DNA of 64,000 nucleotides from assembly GCA_016718405.1 (NCBI GenBank), contig JADKDJ010000015.1:1-64000 (forward strand), read 5' to 3'. Position numbers and translations under genes: made by a program. The stretch is from Candidatus Rhodoferax odensensis (GTDB lineage: Bacteria > Pseudomonadota > Gammaproteobacteria > Burkholderiales > Burkholderiaceae_C). Shown here piece by piece: positions 26,129-34,989 of this stretch (within the stretch, counting starts at the first letter, position 1; each line of letters starts with the position of its first letter). The notes below the pieces were generated by a model, which was not told where the DNA came from, did not search any database, and was given only the letters and a program-made list of their open reading frames with translations.

Positions 26129-27202
26129 ATGCAATCCGCCATCCAACTCAACCAGACCCAGGCCATTGAGTTTCTGCTCAATGTCGCCGTTGTTCGCCCC
26201 GTTTTTATGTGGGGACCACCCGGCATTGGCAAGAGCGCCCTGGTGCGCCGCTTTGCCGCCGCTGTCGGCATGGAGTGTGTGTCCCTGTTGGGCAGCCAGC
26301 TTGCGCCAGAAGACCTGCTGGGCATCCCCAAGATCGACGGCGAATGCTCGCGCTTCTACCCGCCCGCCAATATCGTTCGCAAGCTGCCCTACGTGCTGTT
26401 CCTGGACGAACTCAATGCGTCCTCGCATGAGATCCAGAAGGCCTTCTATTCCCTGATCCTGGAGCAACGGGTGGGCGAGTACCAATTGCCGCCAGGAACG
26501 ATCGTGATCGGCGCCGGCAACCGGGCCAAAGACGCGGCGATTGTCAAACCCATGCCCTCGGCCCTGATCAACCGACTGGTGCACATCCACTTGCGCACCG
26601 ATCACCGCCAATGGCTGGATTGGGCCATCAATGAAGGCGGCATCCACCCTTGGATCATCGAGTACATCCAACTGCGTCCGGATCATCTGTGGAGTGAGCC
26701 ACCAAAACACGAGGAAACTTTCTCGACGCCGCGCAGTTGGCACATGCTGTCGGACGCGCTGCATTCCTTCGGGGCCGAGATTGGCGACGAAATGGTCGAG
26801 GCACTGGCCTTTGGGCTGCTGTCGCCAGCCCATGCCGGTCACTTCAAGGCCTACCTCAAGCAGATCCATCAGAAGCACACCCTGCACGCCATCATCAAGG
26901 GCGATGCCTATTGGCCGACTGGACCGGAGGACCGCGATGTCCTGTACTTCCTGGCACAGTCCTTCCGCGCCCACTTGCGCAAGGAGTTGCCGGCCGACGA
27001 GGCGTCGGTGCGCACCAGCCACCAACAGTTGGGGATTCGCGCCAAGGACATGTTGCGGGATCTGGCCCGCATCAGCGTGGAGATCGCGCAGTCCGTCATG
27101 AGCGAGGACGAGGCGGGCCAACGCCTCCCGGCCTGGTTCCTGATCGAGGTGGCACGCGACCTGCCGCGTCTGGCGGGGCGCGACAGCAAGGCGCAGGCGT
27201 GA
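26129..27202 (+). CDS. MoxR-type AAA+ ATPase
   Basis: The 357-aa product has Walker A GPPGIGKS (residues 29-36), Walker B VLFLDELN (about 88-95), sensor-1 IGAGNRAKD and arginine finger in LINRLVHIHL, the MoxR pattern. MoxR ATPases act as chaperones paired with VWA proteins. Its TGA overlaps the start of exactly such a gene (GTGA at 27199-27202). Confidence 0.85.
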   Translation: MQSAIQLNQTQAIEFLLNVAVVRPVFMWGPPGIGKSALVRRFAAAVGMECVSLLGSQLAPEDLLGIPKIDGECSRFYPPANIVRKLPYVLFLDELNASSHEIQKAFYSLILEQRVGEYQLPPGTIVIGAGNRAKDAAIVKPMPSALINRLVHIHLRTDHRQWLDWAINEGGIHPWIIEYIQLRPDHLWSEPPKHEETFSTPRSWHMLSDALHSFGAEIGDEMVEALAFGLLSPAHAGHFKAYLKQIHQKHTLHAIIKGDAYWPTGPEDRDVLYFLAQSFRAHLRKELPADEASVRTSHQQLGIRAKDMLRDLARISVEIAQSVMSEDEAGQRLPAWFLIEVARDLPRLAGRDSKAQA

Positions 27203-29007
27203 GCCGAAACCCGCAGCAGGCCGCCGCCGAGCAAGCCCGCGAGGCCGCCCTGCAACTGCTGCGGGCTCACCCGGTACTCACGCCCTTGGTCGAGTCGGCC
27301 TCCTTCGTTGTCGACAACAACCATCGCTACGTTTCAGAAAAGGGCTGGTTGGCCGTAACACCCAATGGCACGATCTGGCTGCACGGCAAGCGGCGGGCCG
27401 AAACACCAGCCTGGACCCGGGTCATGGCGATGGCCCTGGTCTGCCTGGGATTTGGCCTGGTGCGCAGGCAGGAGCCACATGGCCTATGGGAACTGGCCAG
27501 TTGTCTGGTCGCGAATCGCTTCTGCAACGAACTCAAACTGGGGCAACTCCCGGAAGACCTGTTCTACCTTGAACCAGTGCTGCCGTCCGGTGGCGCCGAA
27601 GCCTTGTTGCGTCAGTTCTGCGTGGAGGGTTGTGAGCCGGCGCTGCTGGAGTGGTTCGAGTCCTTGACGGCGGATCGAACGCTGTTCTGCCATTTTGATG
27701 AGCCCGAGTATCGCTGGCGGCGCCGACCCCAGTGGCGCGGTCTCTTGGCCGATGGCATTGCCCGAGGTGTGGGTCAGGCGCTGCAGCAGGTCGCGGGCAT
27801 GCCGGTCAGCGGCGATGGCGTCGTCAAGCCCTTGACCAAAGCCTTGCGCGCCAAACGCCGCCTGATCGACCACTACCCCCTGCTGGGTGCCTTGGCGGCC
27901 AGTTTCGACATCGAGGAAGACGTGCGCCTGTGTCAGCAGTACGAGATCAGGGTGGCCGCCATCGATGTCGGTGCGCGTCGCATCTGGATGAACCCGGCCG
28001 CCGGACTATCCGAAGACGAGTGTCTGTTTGTCTTTGCGCACGAACTGCTGCATGCTGGCCTCAACCACTCCTCGCGTAGGCGGGGTCGTGACGCTTTGTT
28101 GTGGAACATCGCCTGTGATTTCGTGATCAACGGCTGGTTGATGGAGATGACGATCGGTGCGGCGCCCAACATCGGCTTGTTGCACGATTCGGCCTTTGCA
28201 GGGCATTCCTCGGAAGAGGTCTACGACAGCTTGGCGCAGGACATGCGCCGTGCCCGCAAGCTGGCTACCTTGCGCGGTGTCGGCGCGCAAGATCTGATTG
28301 GCGAGGACGAAGGCAAACTGTTCACCGATGCCGAGAGTTATTGTCGCCGTGCTTTGGCGCAAGGCATGGACCGCTACGCCACCGGCGCCACGCGCGGCGT
28401 GATCCCGGCCGGCTTGATTGAAGAAATACGCAGCCTGAACCAGCCGCCGATCCCCTGGGATGTCAAACTGGCCGAGTGGTTTGATGAACGATTCCCGCCA
28501 CCTGAACTGCGGCGCAGCTACGCCAGGCCGTCACGGCGTCAGTCGGCCACCCCGGAGATCGCTCGCCCGTCCATCGTCAAGCCGAGCGACGAGGAGCGGC
28601 GCAGCCGGGTGTTCGGGGTGCTGCTCGATACCTCGGGGTCCATGGAGACGCAGTTGCTTGGGAAGGCGCTGGGTGCCATCGCGAGTTACGCCATGGCGCA
28701 CGACGTGATGGCGGTGCGGCTGGTCTGCTGTGACGCCCAAGCCTACGACCAAGGCTGGGTCGAGCCAGAGCGCTTGCTGGACCGTTTCAGCCTGCGGGGC
28801 CGGGGTGGGACAATTCTGCAGCCAGGCTTGGACCGCTTGCGCGAAATGGCGGACAAGGGCGAGTTCCCCAAACAGGGGCCGCTGTTGGTCATCACCGACG
28901 GCTTCTGTGAGAGTCAGATCAGCACCACGATGGACCATGCCTACTTGCTGCCGGCGGGACGTCGGTTGCCGTTTCCACCGCGCGGCGAGGTGTTTGGTGT
29001 GAAGTGA
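27199..29007 (+). CDS. DUF2201 metallopeptidase-like protein with C-terminal VWA domain
   Basis: GTG 27199 overlaps the MoxR stop and gives 602 aa. Near residue 281 is VFAHELLHAGLNH, a zinc HExxH motif in a DUF2201-like domain. Near residue 472 begins FGVLLDTSGSMETQL, the MIDAS motif (DxSxS) of a VWA domain, followed by ITDG. MoxR plus VWA pairs assemble or remodel partner complexes; a peptidase-like part suggests substrate processing. The N-terminal 230 residues are unassigned. No frameshift. Confidence 0.8.
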   Translation: MSRNPQQAAAEQAREAALQLLRAHPVLTPLVESASFVVDNNHRYVSEKGWLAVTPNGTIWLHGKRRAETPAWTRVMAMALVCLGFGLVRRQEPHGLWELASCLVANRFCNELKLGQLPEDLFYLEPVLPSGGAEALLRQFCVEGCEPALLEWFESLTADRTLFCHFDEPEYRWRRRPQWRGLLADGIARGVGQALQQVAGMPVSGDGVVKPLTKALRAKRRLIDHYPLLGALAASFDIEEDVRLCQQYEIRVAAIDVGARRIWMNPAAGLSEDECLFVFAHELLHAGLNHSSRRRGRDALLWNIACDFVINGWLMEMTIGAAPNIGLLHDSAFAGHSSEEVYDSLAQDMRRARKLATLRGVGAQDLIGEDEGKLFTDAESYCRRALAQGMDRYATGATRGVIPAGLIEEIRSLNQPPIPWDVKLAEWFDERFPPPELRRSYARPSRRQSATPEIARPSIVKPSDEERRSRVFGVLLDTSGSMETQLLGKALGAIASYAMAHDVMAVRLVCCDAQAYDQGWVEPERLLDRFSLRGRGGTILQPGLDRLREMADKGEFPKQGPLLVITDGFCESQISTTMDHAYLLPAGRRLPFPPRGEVFGVK

Positions 29008-29076
29008 ACCGGCATGATGAGCGGTGAAGCTGGACTGAATGGCGGCCAAGATCGAGATTGAACCGGAAAGGACATC

Positions 29077-29685
29077 ATGACAAAGGGCATCATTGCGCTG
29101 GACGCCGATGGCGTGCTGCTGGATTACAACCTGGCCTACGCGAGCGCCTGGGAGCGGGCGTTCGGCGTCTACCCGAAGGAGAAGGATCCTGAGGCCTACT
29201 GGGCGATTGACCGGTGGGAGGTGGAGCGCCTCAGCGGTGAACGCCTGGAGCAACTTCGAGCCGGCTTTGATGAGATGTTCTGGGAGACCGTTCCGGCGAT
29301 GAAGGGTGCGGTCCAGGCCTGTCATGCCCTGCGGGCGGAAGGGTTTGATCTGGTCTGTGTCACGGCGCTCCCGGAGCGGTTCGCCGTGGCTCGGCAGAAC
29401 AACTTGCGTCAGTTGGGTTTTCCGATTGACACGGTGATCGCCACGGACAACGTCGCGATCAGCAGGAGTCCGAAGGCTGACGCTTTGCACGCGCTACAGC
29501 CGGTTGCCTTTGTGGATGACTACCTGCCCTATATGGTGGGGGTTCATCCCGACATTCACTCAGCGCTGATCATGCGCGGGGTCAACGGGTCACCAAACGC
29601 AGGTGAGCATCTGCAGGCGGTCAAATCTACGCACGGGAACTTGCTGGCGTTTGCGCAGTGGTGGCTTGAGGGTCGGACAGATTAA
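29077..29685 (+). CDS. HAD-superfamily hydrolase
   Basis: The 202-aa product begins ALDADGVLLDYN (DxD nucleophile), has CVTALPERF (motif II Thr) and ends with VAFVDDYLPYMVG (motif IV). Unlike the HAD_SAK-like protein it has a helical cap between residues 15 and 85. It lies 69 bp after the VWA gene, with AAAGGA before the ATG, and closes the phosphoesterase block. Confidence 0.8.
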   Translation: MTKGIIALDADGVLLDYNLAYASAWERAFGVYPKEKDPEAYWAIDRWEVERLSGERLEQLRAGFDEMFWETVPAMKGAVQACHALRAEGFDLVCVTALPERFAVARQNNLRQLGFPIDTVIATDNVAISRSPKADALHALQPVAFVDDYLPYMVGVHPDIHSALIMRGVNGSPNAGEHLQAVKSTHGNLLAFAQWWLEGRTD

Positions 29686-30660
29686 TCCGGTGGCACCCGG
29701 TCAGTGCCCAGTTTCATCAAGTCGACGCGCGCCTCGGTTCTTTTAGCCATTGTTGTTTTTGCGACCATTGCTGTTTTCACGACAATGAACGACAACGCCC
29801 AGATTGTGCGAATCTGCAGATCGGCTTGGGGCATCAGTTTCATTCGAACTGACTGAAAGGTATATTGAAGTTATCACGGTTTACCAAAGTTAGTCGCCGT
29901 TCAAGTAACTTCAGTAAACCTGCAATGAAGAGAAGAAGAAAGACTTTCGCCGAACGTCCAGAGTTGTTGAGCCGCCCACTGCAGACCTGCATGGTCGGTG
30001 GTCATGGGGCGCCCGTTAGGAACCGGTGCCCACCCGATTGGGCGTCTGCGTGCACAGAACCTTCCATCACTAGTCTGAGACCTTATCTACGAACTCGATT
30101 CCACCGAGACGGTTGCCTTTCGGAATATCAAGGACAGCCCTGCCGGGAAGCTCGTGAGAGACAGAACTACATTTGTCCTGAACTGCCACTCGGAACCCGT
30201 TTGATTCGCGTTGCGGTTGTCGACGTAGCGAGCATGCGCTCTACTTTTCCAAAGGCCAGCACCACAGTGATTTGGTGCGGGGTTGTGGTTTCGCCAACGA
30301 GATCTTGACCCTAGATAGTGATAATAATCTTAGGCCAAGGCTCCAGCAGAACCCGGAATGTGGCGCGGCTGCGTTGGTCGCAACGTGTCAGCCGCTGCGG
30401 CACCTCGCACAACGTCAAGCAGATGAAGATCGGCCCCTGTAGGGCACGGGACCTGGAGCGGCGTTGTCGGCATCTGGCTCCGGTACGCCTTGGTCGATGG
30501 CACACCGACCGGACAGCAGGATTCTTCCTGCTGGTTCAACGATGTCAGCTCTGGATTGAAGACCACGTGGGCGCGAAAACCAGTATCCCGAAAATGGATA
30601 TTCATGAGGATGATCTGGGTTCTCGAACAAATGTTGGCGCCGACGGCAAACTGACCCAGG
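29686..30660. other. no gene recognised; probable transposon debris
   Basis: About 1 kb without a convincing gene. A 147-codon frame at 29865-30308 has no recognised motif and no ribosome binding site. The right edge leads directly into an IstB fragment, so the stretch is probably the decayed left part of an IS21-type insertion or its flank. Confidence 0.45.
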
Positions 30661-30671
30661 GCCGACACGAG

Positions 30672-30961
30672 GTCGGGTATTTATCCCATTCCAACCGGCA
30701 TGCCGATCTGCTGTTTGAACTCATCAGCCGACGCTACGAGCACAAGAGCACGGTCATCACCACCAACAGATCGTTCAAGGAGTGGCATGAGGTGTTTCCC
30801 AACGCGGCGTGCGTGGTGTCGCTGATTGACACAGGCTGGTGCACCGTTGCGAGATTGTGGCCATTGAGGGTGTGTCGTATCGGCTCAACGAGGCTAAGGC
30901 GCGGGCGGAGCAGAAGGCGACCACCCGCGCCGCAGCGCCTCGCAAGGGGAAGAAGGTATGA
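30672..30961 (+). pseudogene. IstB C-terminal fragment of a second IS21 element
   Basis: Reads EVGYLSHSNRHADLLFELIS and RRYEHKSTVITTNRSFKEW, NAACVVSLID, then after one frameshift near 30830 RLVHRCEIVAIEGVSYRLNE and a Lys-rich tail. These are the Walker B to C-terminal parts of IstB. It differs from the istB at 17.8 kb, so it is a different IS21 relative. Confidence 0.75.
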
Positions 30962-31200
30962 CGCGCGGTCATGCAGGGACGAAGCGGCCACCCGAAACCG
31001 ACCAAGGGACCGCCCGGTTTGCACGGCCAACGCATTGGACGCCGGCATAAGCCTCTGCGGTATTTGAGTTGCTTGACGAGCTGCGAGAGTGGGTTTGGCT
31101 TAGCTACTGCAGCCAGATTCAGCAGGAACTGCGCAGGGACCACGTCGTCACAACGTCAGCCGGTCCATTGAACCTTGGCGACGAGGACGTGCCGTTCTAG
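30958..31200 (+). pseudogene. small IstB-linked ORF remnant, frameshifted
   Basis: The start overlaps the IstB stop (ATGA). Readable blocks are HPKPTKGPPGL, ANALDAGISL and FELLDELREWVWLSYCSQIQ with a final GDEDVPF before TAG. I recall such a short gene following istB in some elements, but no function. At least two frame changes are needed. Confidence 0.5.
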
Positions 31201-31233
31201 GGCCGCTTTAATTGGAGAATTTCGCGATCGAAT

Positions 31234-31644
31234 CTAATCGTTGCCCTGCAAGGTAGCAATCAAGGGGCATCGTATGTTGCCCCGAACAGCGCAACATTTG
31301 TCCACTAGGTTGACCAATGCCGTTTCAATACGTCTCAGATTCTCCAGCTTGGTCCGTACATCTACCAACTTCTGTTGCGCCTGCTCCCGAGCCTCGTCGC
31401 AGTGTGCCCCATCTTCCAATGTAAGGAGCTGCACAATCTCGTCCAGACTGAACCCCAATCGCTGCGCCGACTTGATGAAACGCACTCGGCCCAAATCCTG
31501 CGCTCCGTAACGCCGCACGCTTCCCTGTGGCCTGACTGGCTCGTGCATCAGGCCCTTGCGTTGGTAAAAGCGGATGGATTCGACATTGACTTGCGCTTGG
31601 GTGGCAAGTGCGCCAATGGTTAAATTTTCAGAAGCAGTGTCCAC
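31234..31644 (-). CDS. merR: MerR, mercury-responsive regulator
   Basis: GTG 31644 gives 136 aa, close to the usual 144. The helix-turn-helix LTIGALATQAQVNVESIRFYQRKGL is followed by the dimerisation helix, and the three Hg(II)-binding Cys are in place (GAHC, DKCC, IRCPL). Without mercury MerR holds RNA polymerase at the merT promoter; with Hg(II) it untwists the 19-bp spacer. Divergent from merT across the classical operator. Confidence 0.85.
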   Translation of the reverse strand: MDTASENLTIGALATQAQVNVESIRFYQRKGLMHEPVRPQGSVRRYGAQDLGRVRFIKSAQRLGFSLDEIVQLLTLEDGAHCDEAREQAQQKLVDVRTKLENLRRIETALVNLVDKCCAVRGNIRCPLIATLQGND

Positions 31645-31649
31645 AATGC

Positions 31650-31680
31650 TTGACTCCGTACTTGAGTACGGAAGTAAGCT
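31650..31680 (+). promoter_or_regulatory. mer operator-promoter with 19-bp spacer
   Basis: TTGACT (31650-31655), a 19-nt spacer holding the dyad CCGTAC-TTGA-GTACGG, and TAAGCT (31675-31680). This matches the mer promoter architecture recognised by MerR. Confidence 0.85.
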
Positions 31681-31686
31681 TACTCC

Positions 31687-32058
31687 ATGAGCACAACACA
31701 AACCGAAAGAATCAGCGACAAAGAGGGACTGCGCAGCCTTTTGGCTGGGGGGGTTGCTGCGTTGCTGGCTTCCACGTGTTGCCTGGGGCCGCTGGTGTTG
31801 ATCACCTTGGGGTTTTCCGGGGCGTGGATCAGCAAGCTCACTGCTTTGGAGCCTTATCAACCGGTTTTTGTCGGCGCGGCCCTGGTGGCATTGCTCTTTG
31901 CTGGAAAGCGCATATGGCGTCCGGTCGCTCAATGCGCACCGGGCGAATTGTGTGCATTGCCACGCGTGCGCCGTGGCTACCAAATTTTCTTTGTGGGGGT
32001 TTGCGTGCTGTTGCTCACGGTACTGATCTTCCCACTTATCGCTCCCTGGTTTTATTGA
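31687..32058 (+). CDS. merT: MerT, mercuric ion transporter
   Basis: The 123-aa product has three hydrophobic helices. The Cys pair STCCLGPL lies in helix 1, and a second pair QCAPGELC sits in the cytoplasmic loop, as in MerT. It imports Hg(II) for reduction by MerA in complete operons. Here no merA follows. Confidence 0.85.
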   Translation: MSTTQTERISDKEGLRSLLAGGVAALLASTCCLGPLVLITLGFSGAWISKLTALEPYQPVFVGAALVALLFAGKRIWRPVAQCAPGELCALPRVRRGYQIFFVGVCVLLLTVLIFPLIAPWFY

Positions 32059-32070
32059 ACGGACGTTTCC

Positions 32071-32391
32071 ATGACTTTACAAGTACCTTTGCAAATTAAG
32101 CAGCTTTTTGTGTCTGCTGGCATGGTGATCATGCTCGGCGGCGCATCCATGGTGGTCAGCGCGGCGCCCAAGACAGTTACATTGGCGATACCGACCATGG
32201 ATTGCCCGGTCTGTCCCATCACCATTACAAAGGCCTTGTCGCAGGTGCCAGGTGTCAGCCACGCGGATGTGAACTTTGGAACGCGACAGGCGGTTGTCAC
32301 TTTTGACGATGCAAAAACCCAAGTGGAAGCCTTGACCGAATCCACCAGGAACGCGGGCTATCCATCCACTGTGGTGGGGACGGCGAATTGA
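32071..32391 (+). CDS. merP: MerP-like periplasmic mercury-binding protein
   Basis: The 106-aa product has a signal peptide (FVSAGMVIMLGGASMVVSAAP) and an HMA domain. The metal-binding motif is MDCPVCP (Cys45, Cys48) instead of the usual MTCAACP. It hands Hg(II) to MerT. It overlaps the next gene by 4 nt. Confidence 0.8.
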   Translation: MTLQVPLQIKQLFVSAGMVIMLGGASMVVSAAPKTVTLAIPTMDCPVCPITITKALSQVPGVSHADVNFGTRQAVVTFDDAKTQVEALTESTRNAGYPSTVVGTAN

Positions 32392-32609
32392 AGACCATCA
32401 CCCTGGACTCCACGCTGACCTGTCCTGAGTGCGGTTTTTCTAAAAGTGAAGTAATGCCCACGGATGCCTGCCAATGGTTTTACGAATGCACGCACTGCCA
32501 CGTCGTCATCAAGCCGCTTCAGGGTGACTGTTGCGTGTTCTGCTCGTATGGCACAAGCCCTTGCCCACCAATTCAGGAAAGTGGCAAGCAAAGCGGGCGC
32601 TGCGGTTAG
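32388..32609 (+). CDS. GDCCVxC domain protein
   Basis: The 73-aa product has CPECGFSK and HCHVVIKPLQGDCCVFCSYGT, the GDCCVxC signature, in which some relatives carry selenocysteine. Here both positions are Cys codons. Such proteins follow merTP in many operons; the biochemical role is unknown. Four CxxC-like pairs suggest thiol metal binding. Confidence 0.8.
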   Translation: MKTITLDSTLTCPECGFSKSEVMPTDACQWFYECTHCHVVIKPLQGDCCVFCSYGTSPCPPIQESGKQSGRCG

Positions 32610-32929
32610 TCCTGCGATTGCCGCCTTTGGCGCAGTCTTTACCACGGGTACTTGTAACGACTCACTTTTGAAACCGGACAGTCGCCGCCCCCAGGGTTCT
32701 TGGTTCTATGGAGGCGACAAGTATTGTGACGCGGGGGGTGAAGAGCCGGCCCAGTTCAACGTCGCTTACCTCATCGTGCAGTCGGGGATAAGTCGTCTCT
32801 TCCACACTGCTCATTGTGGTTGTTCGGCGCTACTGCTGTGCAAGAAGCGCAGCGACCGCATGCTTGCCGTTCGGTGAGACCATAAGCAGCCGACTGGATG
32901 CAATCGCCAGGTCCAGATTTGGCGGTCGA
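32610..32929. other. gap where merA would be expected; no gene
   Basis: There is no mercuric reductase or fragment of it. On the - strand near 32835-32900, a stretch reads VSPNGKHAV, weakly like the VSLNGKPAV tail of the protein at 34033; it may be a decayed relic. Otherwise nothing is recognised. Confidence 0.5.
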
Positions 32930-33589
32930 TTACTGACCGTAGGCGTTGCGAACCGCAGTCTCAACCATCTTCTTGAGCTGATCCGGTCCGAATTCGATCA
33001 ATGGCTTCCCGTTGACGAAGAAGCTTGGGGTTTTCGCAATCTTCAGCGCCGCAACATCGGCCATGTCCTGGTCAAGCCGCTGTTTGATGGCCGGATCGTT
33101 CGCATCAACCTTCGCCTTCACGACATCGACGCCCGTTCCTGCGATGAGTTGCCAGATCAACTCAGGTCGCGGATGATCATGCGCGGCCCATTGTGACTGC
33201 GACTTGAGCATGGCCTCCAACACCGGCCAATAGACGTCTGGCTGCATTCTGGCGGCCTCCGCAATCTTGACCGCCTCGTCAGAGCCTTTATGAAACGCTG
33301 CGTACCGCAGCACCAGATTCACGCGTCCGAAGCTGGCGTTCACGATCCCTTTGACCAAGGGATAAAACGCGCTGCAGGCCTCGCATGCGGGATCGAGAAA
33401 TTCGACGATGGTCACCTTGGCGTTCGGATTGCCATAGACCGGTGAATAGGGTCGAATCAGGGCCGCCCGATGGCCCTCAGCCGACTGAACCATTTCCTGT
33501 TGGCTCTGCCGGTGATAGACGATCGCGCCGATCACAAACACGACCAATGCCAGCAATGCGGCCGACAGCACTATCAATGACCTATTCAT
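32930..33589 (-). CDS. DsbA/DsbG-like thioredoxin-fold protein
   Basis: The 219-aa product has an N-terminal membrane anchor (LIVLSAALLALVVFVIGAIV) and a thioredoxin fold with active site CEAC in EFLDPACEACSAFYP; cis-Pro is in AKTPSFFVNG. It belongs to the DsbA-like thiol oxidoreductases. It overlaps the DsbB-like gene by 8 nt, so the two form a dedicated oxidising pair, possibly for Cys-rich metal proteins (inference). Confidence 0.8.
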   Translation of the reverse strand: MNRSLIVLSAALLALVVFVIGAIVYHRQSQQEMVQSAEGHRAALIRPYSPVYGNPNAKVTIVEFLDPACEACSAFYPLVKGIVNASFGRVNLVLRYAAFHKGSDEAVKIAEAARMQPDVYWPVLEAMLKSQSQWAAHDHPRPELIWQLIAGTGVDVVKAKVDANDPAIKQRLDQDMADVAALKIAKTPSFFVNGKPLIEFGPDQLKKMVETAVRNAYGQ

Positions 33590-34022
33590 TTTGCGAGCCC
33601 CTTTTTGCGATCAGCAACAACACAATGATGGACGCGAACGCCATCAGCGACAACAACGGAATCGAGACAAAACCCAGCAACCCCAGTTTGGCGTCTGTGC
33701 ACGAAACCCCCTGCCCACACGGAACCAGACTGGGCGGGATCACGCCCCAATAGAGCAAACAGTGGTACAGCGCGATCATCCCCCCCACCAGGGCCAAGGG
33801 CAGCGCATACCGCGCGCCACGCGGGTCAAACGGCAACAGACCCACCCCCAACACCACGACTAGCGGGAACATCGCGATGCGTTGGTACCAGCAAAGCAGG
33901 CACGGCGTGCGGCCCATCACCTCACCCAGAAACAAGGCCCCCAAGGTGGCGGCCAAGGCAATCAGCCAGGCCAGGAACACCAAAACCCATTGTTTCTGCT
34001 GTCTTGTGTCGGTATTGCGCAT
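33582..34022 (-). CDS. DsbB-family quinone-linked thiol oxidase
   Basis: The 146-aa product has four hydrophobic helices, the first Cys pair in TPCLLCWYQR and the second in VPCGQGVSCTD, matching BdbC/DsbB. It reoxidises the neighbouring DsbA-like protein using quinones. Confidence 0.8.
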   Translation of the reverse strand: MRNTDTRQQKQWVLVFLAWLIALAATLGALFLGEVMGRTPCLLCWYQRIAMFPLVVVLGVGLLPFDPRGARYALPLALVGGMIALYHCLLYWGVIPPSLVPCGQGVSCTDAKLGLLGFVSIPLLSLMAFASIIVLLLIAKRGSQNE

Positions 34023-34032
34023 GTGTGCAGGG

Positions 34033-34410
34033 CTACTTGAGTGTGAAACGTGCCGAAACGGCCGGCTTGCCGTTCAGCGAAACCTCGACCAACACCTTGG
34101 CACCTGCAGCGACCTTGAAGCTGCCCTTGGCTTCCAGTCTGTCACCAACCAGCGTCAGCGGCGCTTCAGTCTTGTCGCTACCGTTGAACACAGTGACCTT
34201 GCCGCTACCGCCGGTGAGTTTCAGTGGTTTACCGTGGTCGCCCGCGTAGATCACAATCAAGTCCGGCTTGGCAACCAGTTCCAAGTCGCCTGCCTTGGTT
34301 TCGACGACGACTCCACCGAACTTCGGCGCGTGGTCACCGTGTTTGTCTTGTGCGTAGGCGGGCAACGCAAAGGCGCAGGCGATGGTGAGGGGCAAGAGAA
34401 GTCGATTCAT
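34033..34410 (-). CDS. periplasmic metal-related protein (paralogue of 56721)
   Basis: ATG 34410 gives 125 aa with a signal peptide (LLLPLTIACAFALPAYAQ), then HGDHAPKFGGVVVETKAGDLELVAKPD and a beta-rich domain ending VSLNGKPAVSARFTLK. A second member (56721-57096) is near the copper genes. The His-rich start and context suggest metal handling; no named family is known to me. Confidence 0.65.
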   Translation of the reverse strand: MNRLLLPLTIACAFALPAYAQDKHGDHAPKFGGVVVETKAGDLELVAKPDLIVIYAGDHGKPLKLTGGSGKVTVFNGSDKTEAPLTLVGDRLEAKGSFKVAAGAKVLVEVSLNGKPAVSARFTLK

Positions 34411-34445
34411 AGGATGTCCTTTCATGGTTAAGAAAAGTAGAGAGT

Positions 34446-34961
34446 TCAGTGAATATCCGGGCGCTTGCCGGGCCGACCCGTCGCATGGGCTTCAAGCAGT
34501 CGGGCGATTTCATCATGGCCCCGCAGTCGAGCGATGGACAAGGCATCAAGACCGCCATGGTCCACGGCGTCCCATTGCGCGCCACCCGCGAGCAGCAAGC
34601 GGACCACCTCCGTGTATCCCTTGTAGGCGGCCAGAAAAAGCGGACGGTCACCGTCGTCGGTCGCTGCGCTCACATCAGCGCCCCGAGCGACGAGCTGCCC
34701 GACTACGTCCGCATGCCCGTTAAAGGCCGCCCAAAAGAGCGGTGTCCAGCCTCGAAAACCGACCAGATCAATACTCGCCCCGTGCGCCAGCAAAAGGTCA
34801 AGCACGGCCCACTGGCGATTGAAGACCGCATGAAACACCGCGCCATGCCCGTTGGCGTCACGCCAGCGGGCGGCGGCGCCCGCTTCCAGGAAACGTGACA
34901 CACCGGCCAGGTCCCCATCGAGAATGGCGTCGAGCAGCGTGCGTTCTTCAGTCACGGGCAA
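34446..34961 (-). CDS. ankyrin-repeat protein
   Basis: The 171-aa product has about four ankyrin repeats (ANGHGAVFHAVFNRQWAVLD, GWTPLFWAAFNGHADVVGQL, DGDRPLFLAAYKGYTEVVRL, GLDALSIARLRGHDEIARLL). No signal peptide. Ankyrin proteins mediate protein contacts; the partner is unknown. It is read with the metal operon. Confidence 0.8.
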   Translation of the reverse strand: MPVTEERTLLDAILDGDLAGVSRFLEAGAAARWRDANGHGAVFHAVFNRQWAVLDLLLAHGASIDLVGFRGWTPLFWAAFNGHADVVGQLVARGADVSAATDDGDRPLFLAAYKGYTEVVRLLLAGGAQWDAVDHGGLDALSIARLRGHDEIARLLEAHATGRPGKRPDIH

Positions 34962-34989
34962 CTCTCCCCCGATTCAAGTGCTTGACCAG

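Noticed and set aside
30318..31067. 249-codon frame as one protein
   Set aside because: Only its middle part matches IstB; the rest is out-of-frame reading of debris.
32835..32900. Possible third copy of the 34033-type periplasmic protein
   Set aside because: Only about ten residues match (VSPNGKHAV); too short to call.
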